A program made the translations under genes and the position numbers. The notes beneath the pieces are model-generated. The model saw only the letters and a program-made list of their open reading frames with translations, searched no databases and had not been told where the DNA came from. Positions 1-6,464 of a stretch of 12,674 nucleotides of DNA are shown one piece after another. Each line of letters starts with the position of its first letter. Position 1 is the first letter of the stretch. The stretch comes from Comamonadaceae bacterium (GTDB lineage Bacteria > Pseudomonadota > Gammaproteobacteria > Burkholderiales > Burkholderiaceae_C): NCBI GenBank assembly GCA_947458305.1, contig CANGZO010000042.1, positions 1-12,674 of the forward strand. The letters are read 5' to 3'.

Positions 1-1103
1 GCTTTGACTTTCCAAGACTCGGGCGTGGCCTGTATGGCGCCCGCACGCTGCGCCTTGGGTGCCCAGCGCACCGGCATGGGCATGCACTGATCAAAAGACA
101 GGTCACGCCGACCCGCCGTCAAAATGGCCAGCCCCGGCTCGGGCACCGACTGCACCTGGCTCCAGATTTCCAAGGCAGGCTGCAGCGATTCGCTCAAACC
201 CTCGCGCGCCTCCACCAGCTTCAGATAACGGGCGTAGTTCCAGTGGTCATGCGTGACATAACAACCCGAGCGCAACACACCTTGCACTGGCCGGCTCTTG
301 ACCTGGGTTTTGAGCATCGGGATCACCAAATCGAACACCGCAGAGCCACCGGCCGACAACAAGACCTCATCGCCGCCCCACAGGTGCTGCGCATCGATTT
401 GCTGCACCAGCGATTGCACGCTGCGCACCAAACCACTCACGGCTTCGATGTCGTGCGCGCTGTCGCAGCGGCCCAGCCCACCCTCGTAACACTCCAACCC
501 GCCCAGACGCACAACAGGCGAGGCGGCCATGGCCTGCGCCAAAGCCAGGGCCTGTTCGTGGGTGCGGCAGCCGGTACGGTAGCCGGCAATGCCCAATTCG
601 AGCAACACATCCCAACGGCGGGTGTTGCCGCGACGTTGGCCCCAATCGGCCAACACAGCGAGTTGAGCCAAAGAATCGACCAAAAACCAGACCCGCACCC
701 CAGGGTACTGGCGCAACAAAAGGTCAAGCCCATCCAGGTCGGCATCGGTCACCAACTGGTTGGCGATGATGGCGCGCTGCACCCCGGCTGCCAGACCCAC
801 GAGCAGCTGGTGCACGTTGGCAAAGGTCAGGCCCCAAGCGCCCGCTTGCAGTTGCATGCGAAACAGCTCGGGCGACAAGGTGGTCTTGCCGTGCGGCGCC
901 AGTGCCACGCCTTTGCGCTGCACAAAATCCTGCATCCAGGTCAGGTTGTGCGTGAGCGCCGGGCGGCGCAAAACGGCCATCGGGTACGCCAGCGCATCGT
1001 CCAGCAGGTTCCAGCTGCGCGCACCCAGCTGCGACACCGCGCAGGGCTCAGCCGCCAAGGGGAAGCCCTTGCAAGCCGCGTTCAGTACAAAATCGTCTTT
1101 CAT
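1..1103 (-). CDS. DSD1-family PLP-dependent amino-acid deaminase (D-serine dehydratase-like), 3' end missing
   Basis: The frame is open from ATG at 1103 to the left edge, giving 367 residues with no stop. The fold is that of the alanine-racemase-like (type III) PLP enzymes that include D-serine dehydratase DSD1 and D-threonine aldolase. The likely PLP lysine is K73 in the motif APHGKT (69-74). Further family-like stretches are AGAWGLTFANVHQLL (near 87-101), LGIAGYRTGC (near 167-176), and CYVTHDHWNYARY in the second half. Members of this family usually run to about 400-430 residues, so the zinc-ligand C-terminus lies outside the window. The start is supported by TGGAG nine bases upstream. The family deaminates D-serine or related beta-hydroxy D-amino acids to keto acids. 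The exact substrate cannot be read here; aldolase or 3-hydroxyaspartate activity is possible. It diverges from kdgK with 81 bp between starts. Confidence 0.85.
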   Translation of the reverse strand, partial: MKDDFVLNAACKGFPLAAEPCAVSQLGARSWNLLDDALAYPMAVLRRPALTHNLTWMQDFVQRKGVALAPHGKTTLSPELFRMQLQAGAWGLTFANVHQLLVGLAAGVQRAIIANQLVTDADLDGLDLLLRQYPGVRVWFLVDSLAQLAVLADWGQRRGNTRRWDVLLELGIAGYRTGCRTHEQALALAQAMAASPVVRLGGLECYEGGLGRCDSAHDIEAVSGLVRSVQSLVQQIDAQHLWGGDEVLLSAGGSAVFDLVIPMLKTQVKSRPVQGVLRSGCYVTHDHWNYARYLKLVEAREGLSESLQPALEIWSQVQSVPEPGLAILTAGRRDLSFDQCMPMPVRWAPKAQRAGAIQATPESWKVK

Positions 1104-1184
1104 GTCGCTTTGCTCCATTCACCGCGTGGACCGTTTTGCGCTGATTCTCCCACCGCACACTGAGCCCTTGCTCTTTTTGTTCAC
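1104..1184. promoter_or_regulatory. Divergent intergenic region between the deaminase and kdgK
   Basis: These 81 bp separate two start codons pointing away from each other, so both promoters must lie here or reach into the flanking genes. The deaminase side has a clear ribosome site (TGGAG). The kdgK side is pyrimidine-rich (CTCTTTTTGTTCAC just before the ATG) with no Shine-Dalgarno. I see no confident -35/-10 pair and no convincing operator palindrome. Confidence 0.35.
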
Positions 1185-2156
1185 ATGACACAGCCCTCCC
1201 AAACCCTCGACATCGTGGCCTTGGGTGAAGCCATGGTCGAGTTCAACCAACGCCCCCCTTCAGATGCCAACGATGCCCCGTTGTATGCGCAAGGTTTTGG
1301 TGGCGACACCAGCAACGCCGCCATTGCTGCTGCCCGAGCCGGTGCGCGGGTGGGCTACCTGACGCGTCTGGGCAACGACCGCTGGGGTGATCGCCTGATG
1401 GAGCTGTGGCAGCGCGAAAACGTGGACACCACCACCGTGCTGCGCGACAGCCAAGCGCCCACCGGCATGTACTTTGTAAGCCACGATGCGCAAGGCCACC
1501 ACTTCAGCTATGCCCGTGCGGGATCGGCGGCCAGCCGCATGCAGCCGCAAGACATGACCCATTGGGCCGAATCCATCGCCAGCAGCCAATGGCTGCACCT
1601 GTCGGGCATTTCGCTGGCGATTTCCGCCTCGGCTTGCGACACGGTGTTTGCAGCCATGGCACATGCCCACAACGTGGGCACGCGGGTGGCGCTCGATTCC
1701 AACTTGCGTTTGTCGCTGTGGCCGCTGGCCCGGGCGCAGGCCTGCATAAGCCACGCGGTGAGTCTGTGCGATCTGTTCTTGCCCAGCCTCGAAGACATGA
1801 CCGCGCTCACGGGCCTCACCCAAGCGGCCGACATCATCGCCTGGAGCCATGCCCATGGTGCGGCACAGGTGGTGCTCAAATTGGGTGCCGACGGGTCGCT
1901 GGCCAGCGACGGCCACCACCAACGCCAAGTGCCAGGCCATGCGGTCACGGCCGTTGACGCCACGGGTGCAGGCGATTGTTTTGCAGGCAATTTGCTAGGG
2001 CGTTTGTCGGCAGGCGACGACTTGTGGGCTGCCTCCGCTTATGCCAATGCCGCAGCCAGTTTGTCGGTGCAAGGCTTCGGCGCGGTCGGCCCCTTGCCTT
2101 CACGCGAGGCCGTGCTGAAAGTGTTGAACGCCCCATTGAAAGGCACCTTCGCATGA
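1185..2156 (+). CDS. kdgK: 2-keto-3-deoxygluconate kinase (PfkB/ribokinase family)
   Basis: A cytoplasmic kinase of 323 residues that phosphorylates 2-keto-3-deoxygluconate with ATP to KDPG, the substrate of Eda. PfkB features in order: N-terminal strand VALGEAMVEF (11-20); the substrate-binding GFGGDTSNAA (37-46); YARAGSAAS (109-117), typical of KDG kinases; DSNLRLSLW (171-179), also typical of KdgK; and the C-terminal PfkB signature DATGAGDCFAGN (258-269), whose D264 is the catalytic base and whose GAG forms the anion hole. Length is normal. The ATG at 1185 places the first beta strand correctly but lacks an evident ribosome site. The stop overlaps the dgoK start by 4 bp (ATGA), so the two are translationally coupled. 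Some homologues also accept 2-keto-3-deoxygalactonate; the dedicated dgoK next door suggests a division of labour. Confidence 0.93.
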   Translation: MTQPSQTLDIVALGEAMVEFNQRPPSDANDAPLYAQGFGGDTSNAAIAAARAGARVGYLTRLGNDRWGDRLMELWQRENVDTTTVLRDSQAPTGMYFVSHDAQGHHFSYARAGSAASRMQPQDMTHWAESIASSQWLHLSGISLAISASACDTVFAAMAHAHNVGTRVALDSNLRLSLWPLARAQACISHAVSLCDLFLPSLEDMTALTGLTQAADIIAWSHAHGAAQVVLKLGADGSLASDGHHQRQVPGHAVTAVDATGAGDCFAGNLLGRLSAGDDLWAASAYANAAASLSVQGFGAVGPLPSREAVLKVLNAPLKGTFA

Positions 2157-3052
2157 ACAGCCCAAGACCTTTGATCGCCATCGACTGGGGCACCTCTTCG
2201 CTGCGCGGCACGCGGCTCGGTGCCAGCGGCCAGGTGCTTGAGTCCCGCGAATTTCCACGCGGCATCCTGACCGTGCCGACTGGCCAGTTTGAAGCCGTTT
2301 TCCAAGAACTTTTTGGCGACTGGGTTCAAGCGCAGGGGGCCCTGTGCCTCATCTCGGGTATGGCGGGCAGCCGCCAAGGCTGGCAAGAAGCGCCCTACTG
2401 CCCCTGCCCTGCCGGCTTTGCCGAGTTGGGCCAGCACCTGCTGTGGCTGCAGCCCGGACGCATCGCTCTGGTGCCAGGCCTGAGCTGTTTGGGCACGGAT
2501 GCGCTGAACACACCCGATGTGATGCGGGGCGAAGAAGTGCAAATTTTTGGGGCTCTGCAATTGGCCGGACGCGACAGTGCCACGCTGGTTTTGCCCGGCA
2601 CGCACAGCAAATGGGTACAGGTGCACAGCGGTCGCGTCATGCAGTTCCAGACCTTCATGACCGGGGAGGTGTTTGCGCTGATGAGCCAGCACTCGATTTT
2701 AGGCAAGACCTTGGACCTGAACGGAGCCTTCGACGAAGCGACATTTTTGCAAGGCGTGAACCAAAGCCAGCAAGCGGGCAGCGTGTTGCACCACCTTTTT
2801 GCGGTGCGCACCCTGGGCTTGTTTGACCGCCTGAGCGCAGCCCAGTTGCCCAGTTACTTGTCGGGCCTGCTGATCGGCGAAGAGCTGCACACCCAGAACG
2901 TCAACACCGATTCAGGTCCCGTGATCCTGATCGGCAGCGACACCCTGACTCAGCGCTACAGCCTGGCGCTGCAGCACCTGGGCTTCGCCTGCCAAAGCCA
3001 TGGCGCCGAAGCCACCTGGGCAGGCTTGTTTGCGCTCGCATCGGCATGCTGA
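2153..3052 (+). CDS. dgoK: 2-dehydro-3-deoxygalactonokinase
   Basis: A 299-residue kinase of the DgoK family that phosphorylates 2-keto-3-deoxygalactonate to KDPGal, which DgoA cleaves in the De Ley-Doudoroff galactonate pathway. Visible motifs are the phosphate-binding AIDWGTSSLRG (9-19), ISGMAGSRQGW (68-78), VMRGEEVQIFGAL (123-135), LPGTHSKWV (147-155), TFMTGEVFALM (167-177) and IGSDTLTQRY near 270. Length fits the family (about 290-300). The start was taken at ATG 2153, overlapping the kdgK stop, with AAAGG nine bases upstream. The open frame extends further upstream to 1976, but that part is an out-of-frame shadow of kdgK. It is followed by the REP array and then dgoA, with no recognisable terminator apart from the palindromes. 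Confidence 0.92.
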   Translation: MNSPRPLIAIDWGTSSLRGTRLGASGQVLESREFPRGILTVPTGQFEAVFQELFGDWVQAQGALCLISGMAGSRQGWQEAPYCPCPAGFAELGQHLLWLQPGRIALVPGLSCLGTDALNTPDVMRGEEVQIFGALQLAGRDSATLVLPGTHSKWVQVHSGRVMQFQTFMTGEVFALMSQHSILGKTLDLNGAFDEATFLQGVNQSQQAGSVLHHLFAVRTLGLFDRLSAAQLPSYLSGLLIGEELHTQNVNTDSGPVILIGSDTLTQRYSLALQHLGFACQSHGAEATWAGLFALASAC

Positions 3053-3086
3053 GCTTCACAAATCGCCCCCCCTTGAGGCGCCCCCC

Positions 3087-3325
3087 TGTAGGAGCCCACC
3101 CCGTGGGCGATGGGCGTGACACACGCCCTGAAAAACTTCGCGCACAGGGTGCGCTCCTACAGCGCATGCGCCTGCCTTCTTTTGTAGGAGCCCACCCCGT
3201 GGGCGATGGGCATGGCACACGCCCTGAAAACCCTCGCGCACAGGGTGCGCTCCTACAGCGCGTGCACCTGCCTTCTTTTGTAGGAGCCCACCCCGTGGGC
3301 GATGGGCGTGACACACGCCCTGAAA
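3087..3325. repeat. REP/BIME-like palindromic array: 2.5 tandem units of 96 bp
   Basis: Units begin at 3087, 3183 and 3279. Units 1 and 2 are both 96 bp and differ at 6 positions by my count. Unit 3 matches unit 1 over its first 47 bp and then stops. Each full unit is a pair of inverted REP-like arms: a left arm starting GTAGGAGC (3088-3110, 3184-3206, 3280-3302) and a right arm ending GCTCCTAC (3138-3160, 3234-3256). Each arm folds on itself: left stem GCCCAC/GTGGGC, right stem GCGCAC/GTGCGC. Between the arms lies a third hairpin, GGGCGTG-ACA-CACGCCC, which has one mismatch in unit 2. A linker ending CCTGCCTTCTTTT precedes units 2 and 3. The GTAGGAGC/GCTCCTAC ends are characteristic of proteobacterial REP elements mobilised by RAYT transposases; none is encoded here. 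The array lies inside the dgoK-dgoA gap, where it could stabilise the upstream mRNA or attenuate dgoA (inference). Confidence 0.9.
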
Positions 3326-3344
3326 TAACCATCACCAATTCAAA

Positions 3345-3983
3345 ATGACATCCCACACCCACCCCGCTCAAACCCTGGCGCAAGCCCTGGCTCAACTGCC
3401 CTTGATTGCCATCTTGCGAGGCCTCACGCCCGCCGAAGCACCGGCCATGGGTGAGGCGCTGGTCAGCAGCGGCTTTGCGATCATTGAGGTGCCACTCAAC
3501 TCGCCAGAGCCTTTGCACAGCATCGCTGCACTGACTCGGCAATTTCCGCAAACCCTGATCGGCGCAGGCACGGTGCTGAATGCACAGCAAGTCAAGGACG
3601 TGCATGCCGCTGGCGGCCGCCTGATTGTGGCCCCCAACTTCAACCCCGCGGTGGTCGCGCAGGCCCTGGCCCTGAACATGGTGGTGTTGCCCGGTGTGGC
3701 CACGCCCACCGAGGCCTTTGCCGCGCTCGATGCGGGTGCGCATGGCCTCAAACTCTTCCCGGCAGAGATGATCTCGCCAGCCACCGTCAAAGCGCTGCGG
3801 GCGGTATTGCCCAAATCGGCCGCCCTCATGCCCGTGGGCGGCATCACGCCCGACAACATGGCGGCATACCGCACGGCAGGCGCTTCAGGTTTTGGTTTGG
3901 GATCGGCCTTGTATGCGCCGGGGCGCAGTGCCGAGCAAGTGCGTTTGGCAGCGCAAAACTTTGTCAACGCTTTCAGGAGCTGA
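3345..3983 (+). CDS. dgoA: 2-dehydro-3-deoxy-6-phosphogalactonate aldolase
   Basis: A class I aldolase of the KDPG/KDPGal family, 212 residues. It splits KDPGal to pyruvate and glyceraldehyde 3-phosphate in the cytoplasm. It resembles DgoA more than Eda: LPLIAILRGLTPAEA (18-32) with R25, the general acid/base E48 in IIEVPLNSP, LIGAGTVL (71-78), PGVATPTEAFAALDAG (116-131), Schiff-base lysine K136 in GLKLFPAE, and PVGGITPDN near 165. PLNSP rather than the TLRT of Eda is the DgoA-like distinction, and a separate Eda lies at 8960-9607. There is no Shine-Dalgarno before ATG 3345, and the next methionine is too far in to be the start. It follows dgoK after the 292-bp gap holding the REP array and is read as the last operon gene. 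It converges with the pirin gene, with only 5 bp between stop codons. Confidence 0.93.
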   Translation: MTSHTHPAQTLAQALAQLPLIAILRGLTPAEAPAMGEALVSSGFAIIEVPLNSPEPLHSIAALTRQFPQTLIGAGTVLNAQQVKDVHAAGGRLIVAPNFNPAVVAQALALNMVVLPGVATPTEAFAALDAGAHGLKLFPAEMISPATVKALRAVLPKSAALMPVGGITPDNMAAYRTAGASGFGLGSALYAPGRSAEQVRLAAQNFVNAFRS

Positions 3984-3988
3984 AGGCA

Positions 3989-4867
3989 TTAAGCCCGCTC
4001 GCCCAGCCGTCCGTCCCTGAAATCCGCCAGGGCTTGGTAGATCTCTTCCTTGGTGTTCATCACAAACGGGCCGTACTGCACGATGGGCTGTTTGAGCGGT
4101 TTACCCGCCACCAAGATCAGTTTGGCGTCGGCACTGGCCTCGATCACCACACCATCGGCCTGCGGTGTGTTTTTCAAAATGGCCATGCGCTGCACGGGCA
4201 CGGCCTGGCCACTGATGCAGACTTCGCCACGGTAGACATAGATGAAGGCGTTGTGGCTTTCGGGCAATGTTTGCTCAAAACGTGCGCCCTGCGGCATGTG
4301 CAAGTCCAGATAAACCGGCTGCGTGATCTCGCGGCTCACCGCGCCTTGCACGCCGTGGCTGGCCCCGGCGATCACCGTGACGGCCACACCGGCAGACGTC
4401 TGAAACTGCGGCAGCTGATCGTTTTGAAAATCGCGGTACCACGGCGCATTCATCTTCTCGGAGCTGTGCAGGTTCAGCCAAAGCTGAAAGCCCTCCATCA
4501 CGCCATCGGCTTGCTGCGGGATTTCGGAGTGGATCACCCCTTGACCCGCGGTCATCCATTGCACGCCACCGTTTTGCAACAGGCCTTCGTTGCCCGCGCT
4601 GTCGCGGTGCAGCATGCGCCCGGCGATCATGTAGGTCACGGTTTCAAAACCCCGGTGCGGGTGGTCCGGAAAACCAGCGATGTAGTCGTCCGGTTTGTCG
4701 CTGCCAAAGGCGTCCAGCATCAAAAACGGGTCGAGCCGGTGCTGCAGGTCTTGCGTGAGGATGCGGCTGAGCTTGACGCCCGCGCCGTCTGACGTGGCCT
4801 GGCCGGTGACCAGGCGCTCGACGGTGCGCGAGACGTGCACGACTTGTGGGTGGGCAGCTTCAGACAC
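3989..4867 (-). CDS. Pirin family protein (bicupin; possible quercetinase)
   Basis: A 292-residue protein with the pirin double-cupin layout. The N-terminal cupin has the iron-site pattern DHPHRGFETVTY (68-79), giving H69 and H71, then HSEIPQ with H113 and E115; these match the three His and one Glu of pirin. The middle contains GFQLWLNL (126-133), and the C-terminal pirin domain includes NAFIYVYRGEV and ends with the usual YGPFVMNTKEEI segment. The start codon is GTG at 4867 with AGGA six bases upstream. Bacterial pirins show quercetin 2,3-dioxygenase activity or bind metabolic enzymes; the physiological substrate here is unknown. It is 28 bp downstream of the VOC gene and probably co-transcribed with it. 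Confidence 0.92.
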   Translation of the reverse strand: MSEAAHPQVVHVSRTVERLVTGQATSDGAGVKLSRILTQDLQHRLDPFLMLDAFGSDKPDDYIAGFPDHPHRGFETVTYMIAGRMLHRDSAGNEGLLQNGGVQWMTAGQGVIHSEIPQQADGVMEGFQLWLNLHSSEKMNAPWYRDFQNDQLPQFQTSAGVAVTVIAGASHGVQGAVSREITQPVYLDLHMPQGARFEQTLPESHNAFIYVYRGEVCISGQAVPVQRMAILKNTPQADGVVIEASADAKLILVAGKPLKQPIVQYGPFVMNTKEEIYQALADFRDGRLGERA

Positions 4868-4895
4868 AACAGATCCTTTTCAAAAAACCCAACGA

Positions 4896-5273
4896 TCAAC
4901 CGGGACGGTGCAAGGCGCAGATTTTGTTGCCGTCGGGGTCGCGCAGGTAAGCCAAGTAGATCTTGCCTGCAGGGCCTTCGCGAAAGCCGGGTGGGTTTTC
5001 GCAGGTGACGCCGCCGTTGGCCACACCCGCCGCGTGAAAGGCATCGCCCTGCTCAGGGGATTTGACGGCGAAGCCAATGGTGCTGCCGTTGCCATGGCAA
5101 GCAGGCTCGCCGTTGATGGGCGTGGTGATGCCAAAAGTGCCCGTGGGGCTGCGGTAGAAATAACGGTTGTTGTTGGCCACGCCCGGGCCATAGCCCAAGG
5201 TGCCCAACACGGCGTCATAAAACTTTTTGGAAACCTCCAGGTCTTTCACACCCACCATCACATGACTGAACAT
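4896..5273 (-). CDS. VOC (glyoxalase/bleomycin-resistance superfamily) protein
   Basis: A 125-residue single-module VOC protein. Its opening MFSHVMVGVKDLEVSKKFYD (1-20) and closing YLRDPDGNKICALHR (109-123) are the usual first and last strands of a vicinal-oxygen-chelate domain. The start is ATG 5273. An in-frame GTG at 5285 also exists but lies inside the ribosome site GTGGAGAG, which is well spaced for the ATG. Substrate cannot be predicted: the family holds lyases, dioxygenases and binding proteins, and most stand-alone members like this are uncharacterised. It precedes the pirin gene in the same direction. It is a different subfamily from the gloA product at 7855-8265. Confidence 0.88.
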   Translation of the reverse strand: MFSHVMVGVKDLEVSKKFYDAVLGTLGYGPGVANNNRYFYRSPTGTFGITTPINGEPACHGNGSTIGFAVKSPEQGDAFHAAGVANGGVTCENPPGFREGPAGKIYLAYLRDPDGNKICALHRPG

Positions 5274-5351
5274 TGCGCTCTCCACATAGACCCGTTGCCG
5301 GGCGAAATTAATGATGAGCCATGGTAGCGGATACCCGGCAGCTTGGCAGAA

Positions 5352-6080
5352 TCAAGATTTCTTCAAGCCCTGCCAGCGCACGTGCGCTGGCCCTTGCAGG
5401 TTGGGCGGCAGCTGGTGTTTGGCCTGCAGGTAGTGGTGGGTGTAGACATCCAGATAAGCCTGCAGGGTCTCGGCGGCTCGCACTTCGCCCGCCAACTCCA
5501 GGCACAGCGAAGCCACTTCGCTGGTGCAAAAGTGGTCATCGCGCTTGGAGCGGCGCAGTTGGTAGCGCGAGACCTGTTGAGGGTTCAGGCTGAGCACGGG
5601 CAAGCGGTTCAGGTAGGGGCTTTTGCGGAACATCTTGCGCGCTTCGGGCCAGGTGGCGTCGAGCAGGATGAACAGCGGGCGCTGGCCTGTGGGCAGGCCA
5701 GGCATGTCGCTGACCACCCGATCAGGCGCCACAAATTCACCCGGAAACACCACAAAGGCCTGCCACTGCGGATCGGCCAATAGTGCCAGCAAGGCCGGAT
5801 CCACCTCGGTGCGGGCCCAGCCAAAGGCGAAGGTGTCGGGCACCACATCGGCGATCAGCCAGCCGGTGTTGCTGGGTTTGAGGGGTTCGATGTCGGCCAT
5901 CAGCAAACACATGCCCACTGGCGTGGGCACCTCTGGTTGCAAGGCGCAAATGCAGTGGCTGGGCACCAGGCGGCAACCCGAGCAGCGCTCGCCTTTGATG
6001 CCGCCACGGGCCAAAAAGGGCTTGGCGCTGCGGGCCAGGCGCTCGGTGCGCAGACGCGAGACGGCGTGGGGAGAGCCCAT
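5352..6080 (-). CDS. tapT: DTW-domain tRNA-uridine aminocarboxypropyltransferase (TapT/YfiP-like)
   Basis: A 242-residue DTW-domain protein. E. coli TapT uses S-adenosylmethionine to add a 3-amino-3-carboxypropyl group to U47 of tRNA. The sequence shows the N-terminal metal-binding cysteines C33, C36, C43 and C45 (CxxC-x6-CxC), the hallmark LLDATWPEARKM (139-150) containing D-x-T-W, LNPQQVSRYQLRR (165-177), and CTSEVASL (185-192). Length agrees with the family. The start is ATG 6080, which shares one base with the stop of the 83-aa gene upstream (TGATG), indicating translational coupling. The frame stays open upstream to 6449, but that extension is a shadow of the smaller gene. A gap of 78 bp without an obvious terminator separates it from the VOC gene. 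Confidence 0.87.
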   Translation of the reverse strand: MGSPHAVSRLRTERLARSAKPFLARGGIKGERCSGCRLVPSHCICALQPEVPTPVGMCLLMADIEPLKPSNTGWLIADVVPDTFAFGWARTEVDPALLALLADPQWQAFVVFPGEFVAPDRVVSDMPGLPTGQRPLFILLDATWPEARKMFRKSPYLNRLPVLSLNPQQVSRYQLRRSKRDDHFCTSEVASLCLELAGEVRAAETLQAYLDVYTHHYLQAKHQLPPNLQGPAHVRWQGLKKS

Positions 6081-6331
6081 CACAGGGCCAGCAAAGCCCA
6101 GCCTGCGTGTTGGTTGGCCTTGTTGTTTTCGTATTCCCAGGCCGCGCCGCAGCGGTCGCAGCGGTAACGGGTGAAGCTGGACGGGCCGTTGCCACGGTCT
6201 TCGCGGTGGTGCGTGCCTTGCACCAGTTCGGCGTGGCCAGGGGCTTTGCGCCAGTGGCGCTGAATGCCAGAGCAGGGTTCGCACAAGGCTGTGGAGGGCG
6301 TTTTTTGGGGGGCTTGAGCGTTCGTGGTCAT
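6080..6331 (-). CDS. Small hypothetical protein with two CxxC pairs (zinc-ribbon-like), coupled to the DTW gene
   Basis: An 83-residue protein I do not recognise by name. Two cysteine pairs, CEPC (17-20) and CDRC (58-61), are spaced as in a zinc ribbon, followed by GAAWEYENN. Between them is a basic, polar stretch rich in His and Arg. There is no signal peptide or membrane segment. The start is ATG 6331, with only a weak purine-rich stretch upstream. The frame extends to 6466, but the extra N-terminal residues look non-coding and would overlap the SDR gene. Its stop overlaps the start of the DTW tRNA-modification gene, so a role alongside that enzyme or in RNA binding is a fair guess, not shown by the sequence. 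Confidence 0.7.
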   Translation of the reverse strand: MTTNAQAPQKTPSTALCEPCSGIQRHWRKAPGHAELVQGTHHREDRGNGPSSFTRYRCDRCGAAWEYENNKANQHAGWALLAL

Positions 6332-6464
6332 GGCTGAATTCTTGGACAATGCGGTGTTTCGCGATGCTGGCATTGTCGCTGTACCGGCCTGCATTCTGGC
6401 GACAGGCATTTTGGGGTCGCTGTGGCAGCATGGCGCACCCCCAACCCAACTTGGAGAACGGACC
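6332..6464. promoter_or_regulatory. Divergent intergenic region with an 8-bp perfect inverted repeat
   Basis: These 133 bp separate the divergent 83-aa gene and the SDR operon. GACAATGC at 6345-6352 is matched by its exact reverse complement GCATTGTC at 6370-6377, with a 17-bp spacer. A second loose pair, TGTCGC (6374-6379) and GCGACA (6399-6404), overlaps it. Such a dyad could bind a dimeric regulator controlling one or both operons. The SDR side has a good ribosome site, GGAG at 6453-6456. I cannot fix -35/-10 boxes with confidence. Confidence 0.4.

Noticed and set aside
243..1163. 306-codon open frame on the plus strand
   Set aside because: It is antisense to the PLP deaminase, which has clear family motifs and a ribosome site; the His/Gln-rich translation is a GC-rich shadow.
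3064..3080. Terminator hairpin after dgoK (CGCC...GGCG)
   Set aside because: A four-base stem with a C-rich loop and no T-run is too weak to call.
3056..3316. Minus-strand open frame over the repeats
   Set aside because: Same cause: a 96-bp unit divisible by three keeps frames open on both strands.
3087..3325. CRISPR array
   Set aside because: Repeats are contiguous 96-bp palindromic units without unique spacers of constant length, and no cas genes are present.
3046..3348. Protein-coding gene of 100 residues over the repeats
   Set aside because: The translation is just the repeat read three times, with no ribosome site; kept only as a possible translational relay.
4034..4792. 252-codon plus-strand open frame
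   Set aside because: It is antisense to the pirin gene and shows no recognisable family features.
5274..5285. GTG start four codons upstream in the VOC gene
   Set aside because: The GTG is part of the ribosome site GTGGAGAG serving the ATG at 5273.
6081..6449. N-terminal extension of the DTW protein
   Set aside because: The extra 123 residues are out-of-frame translation of the 83-residue gene, and the conserved part fits the start at 6080.
6324..6464. 47-residue N-terminal extension of the first SDR
   Set aside because: The ATG at 6465 has a good ribosome site and gives a normal SDR N-terminus; the extension would overlap the divergent gene and promoters.
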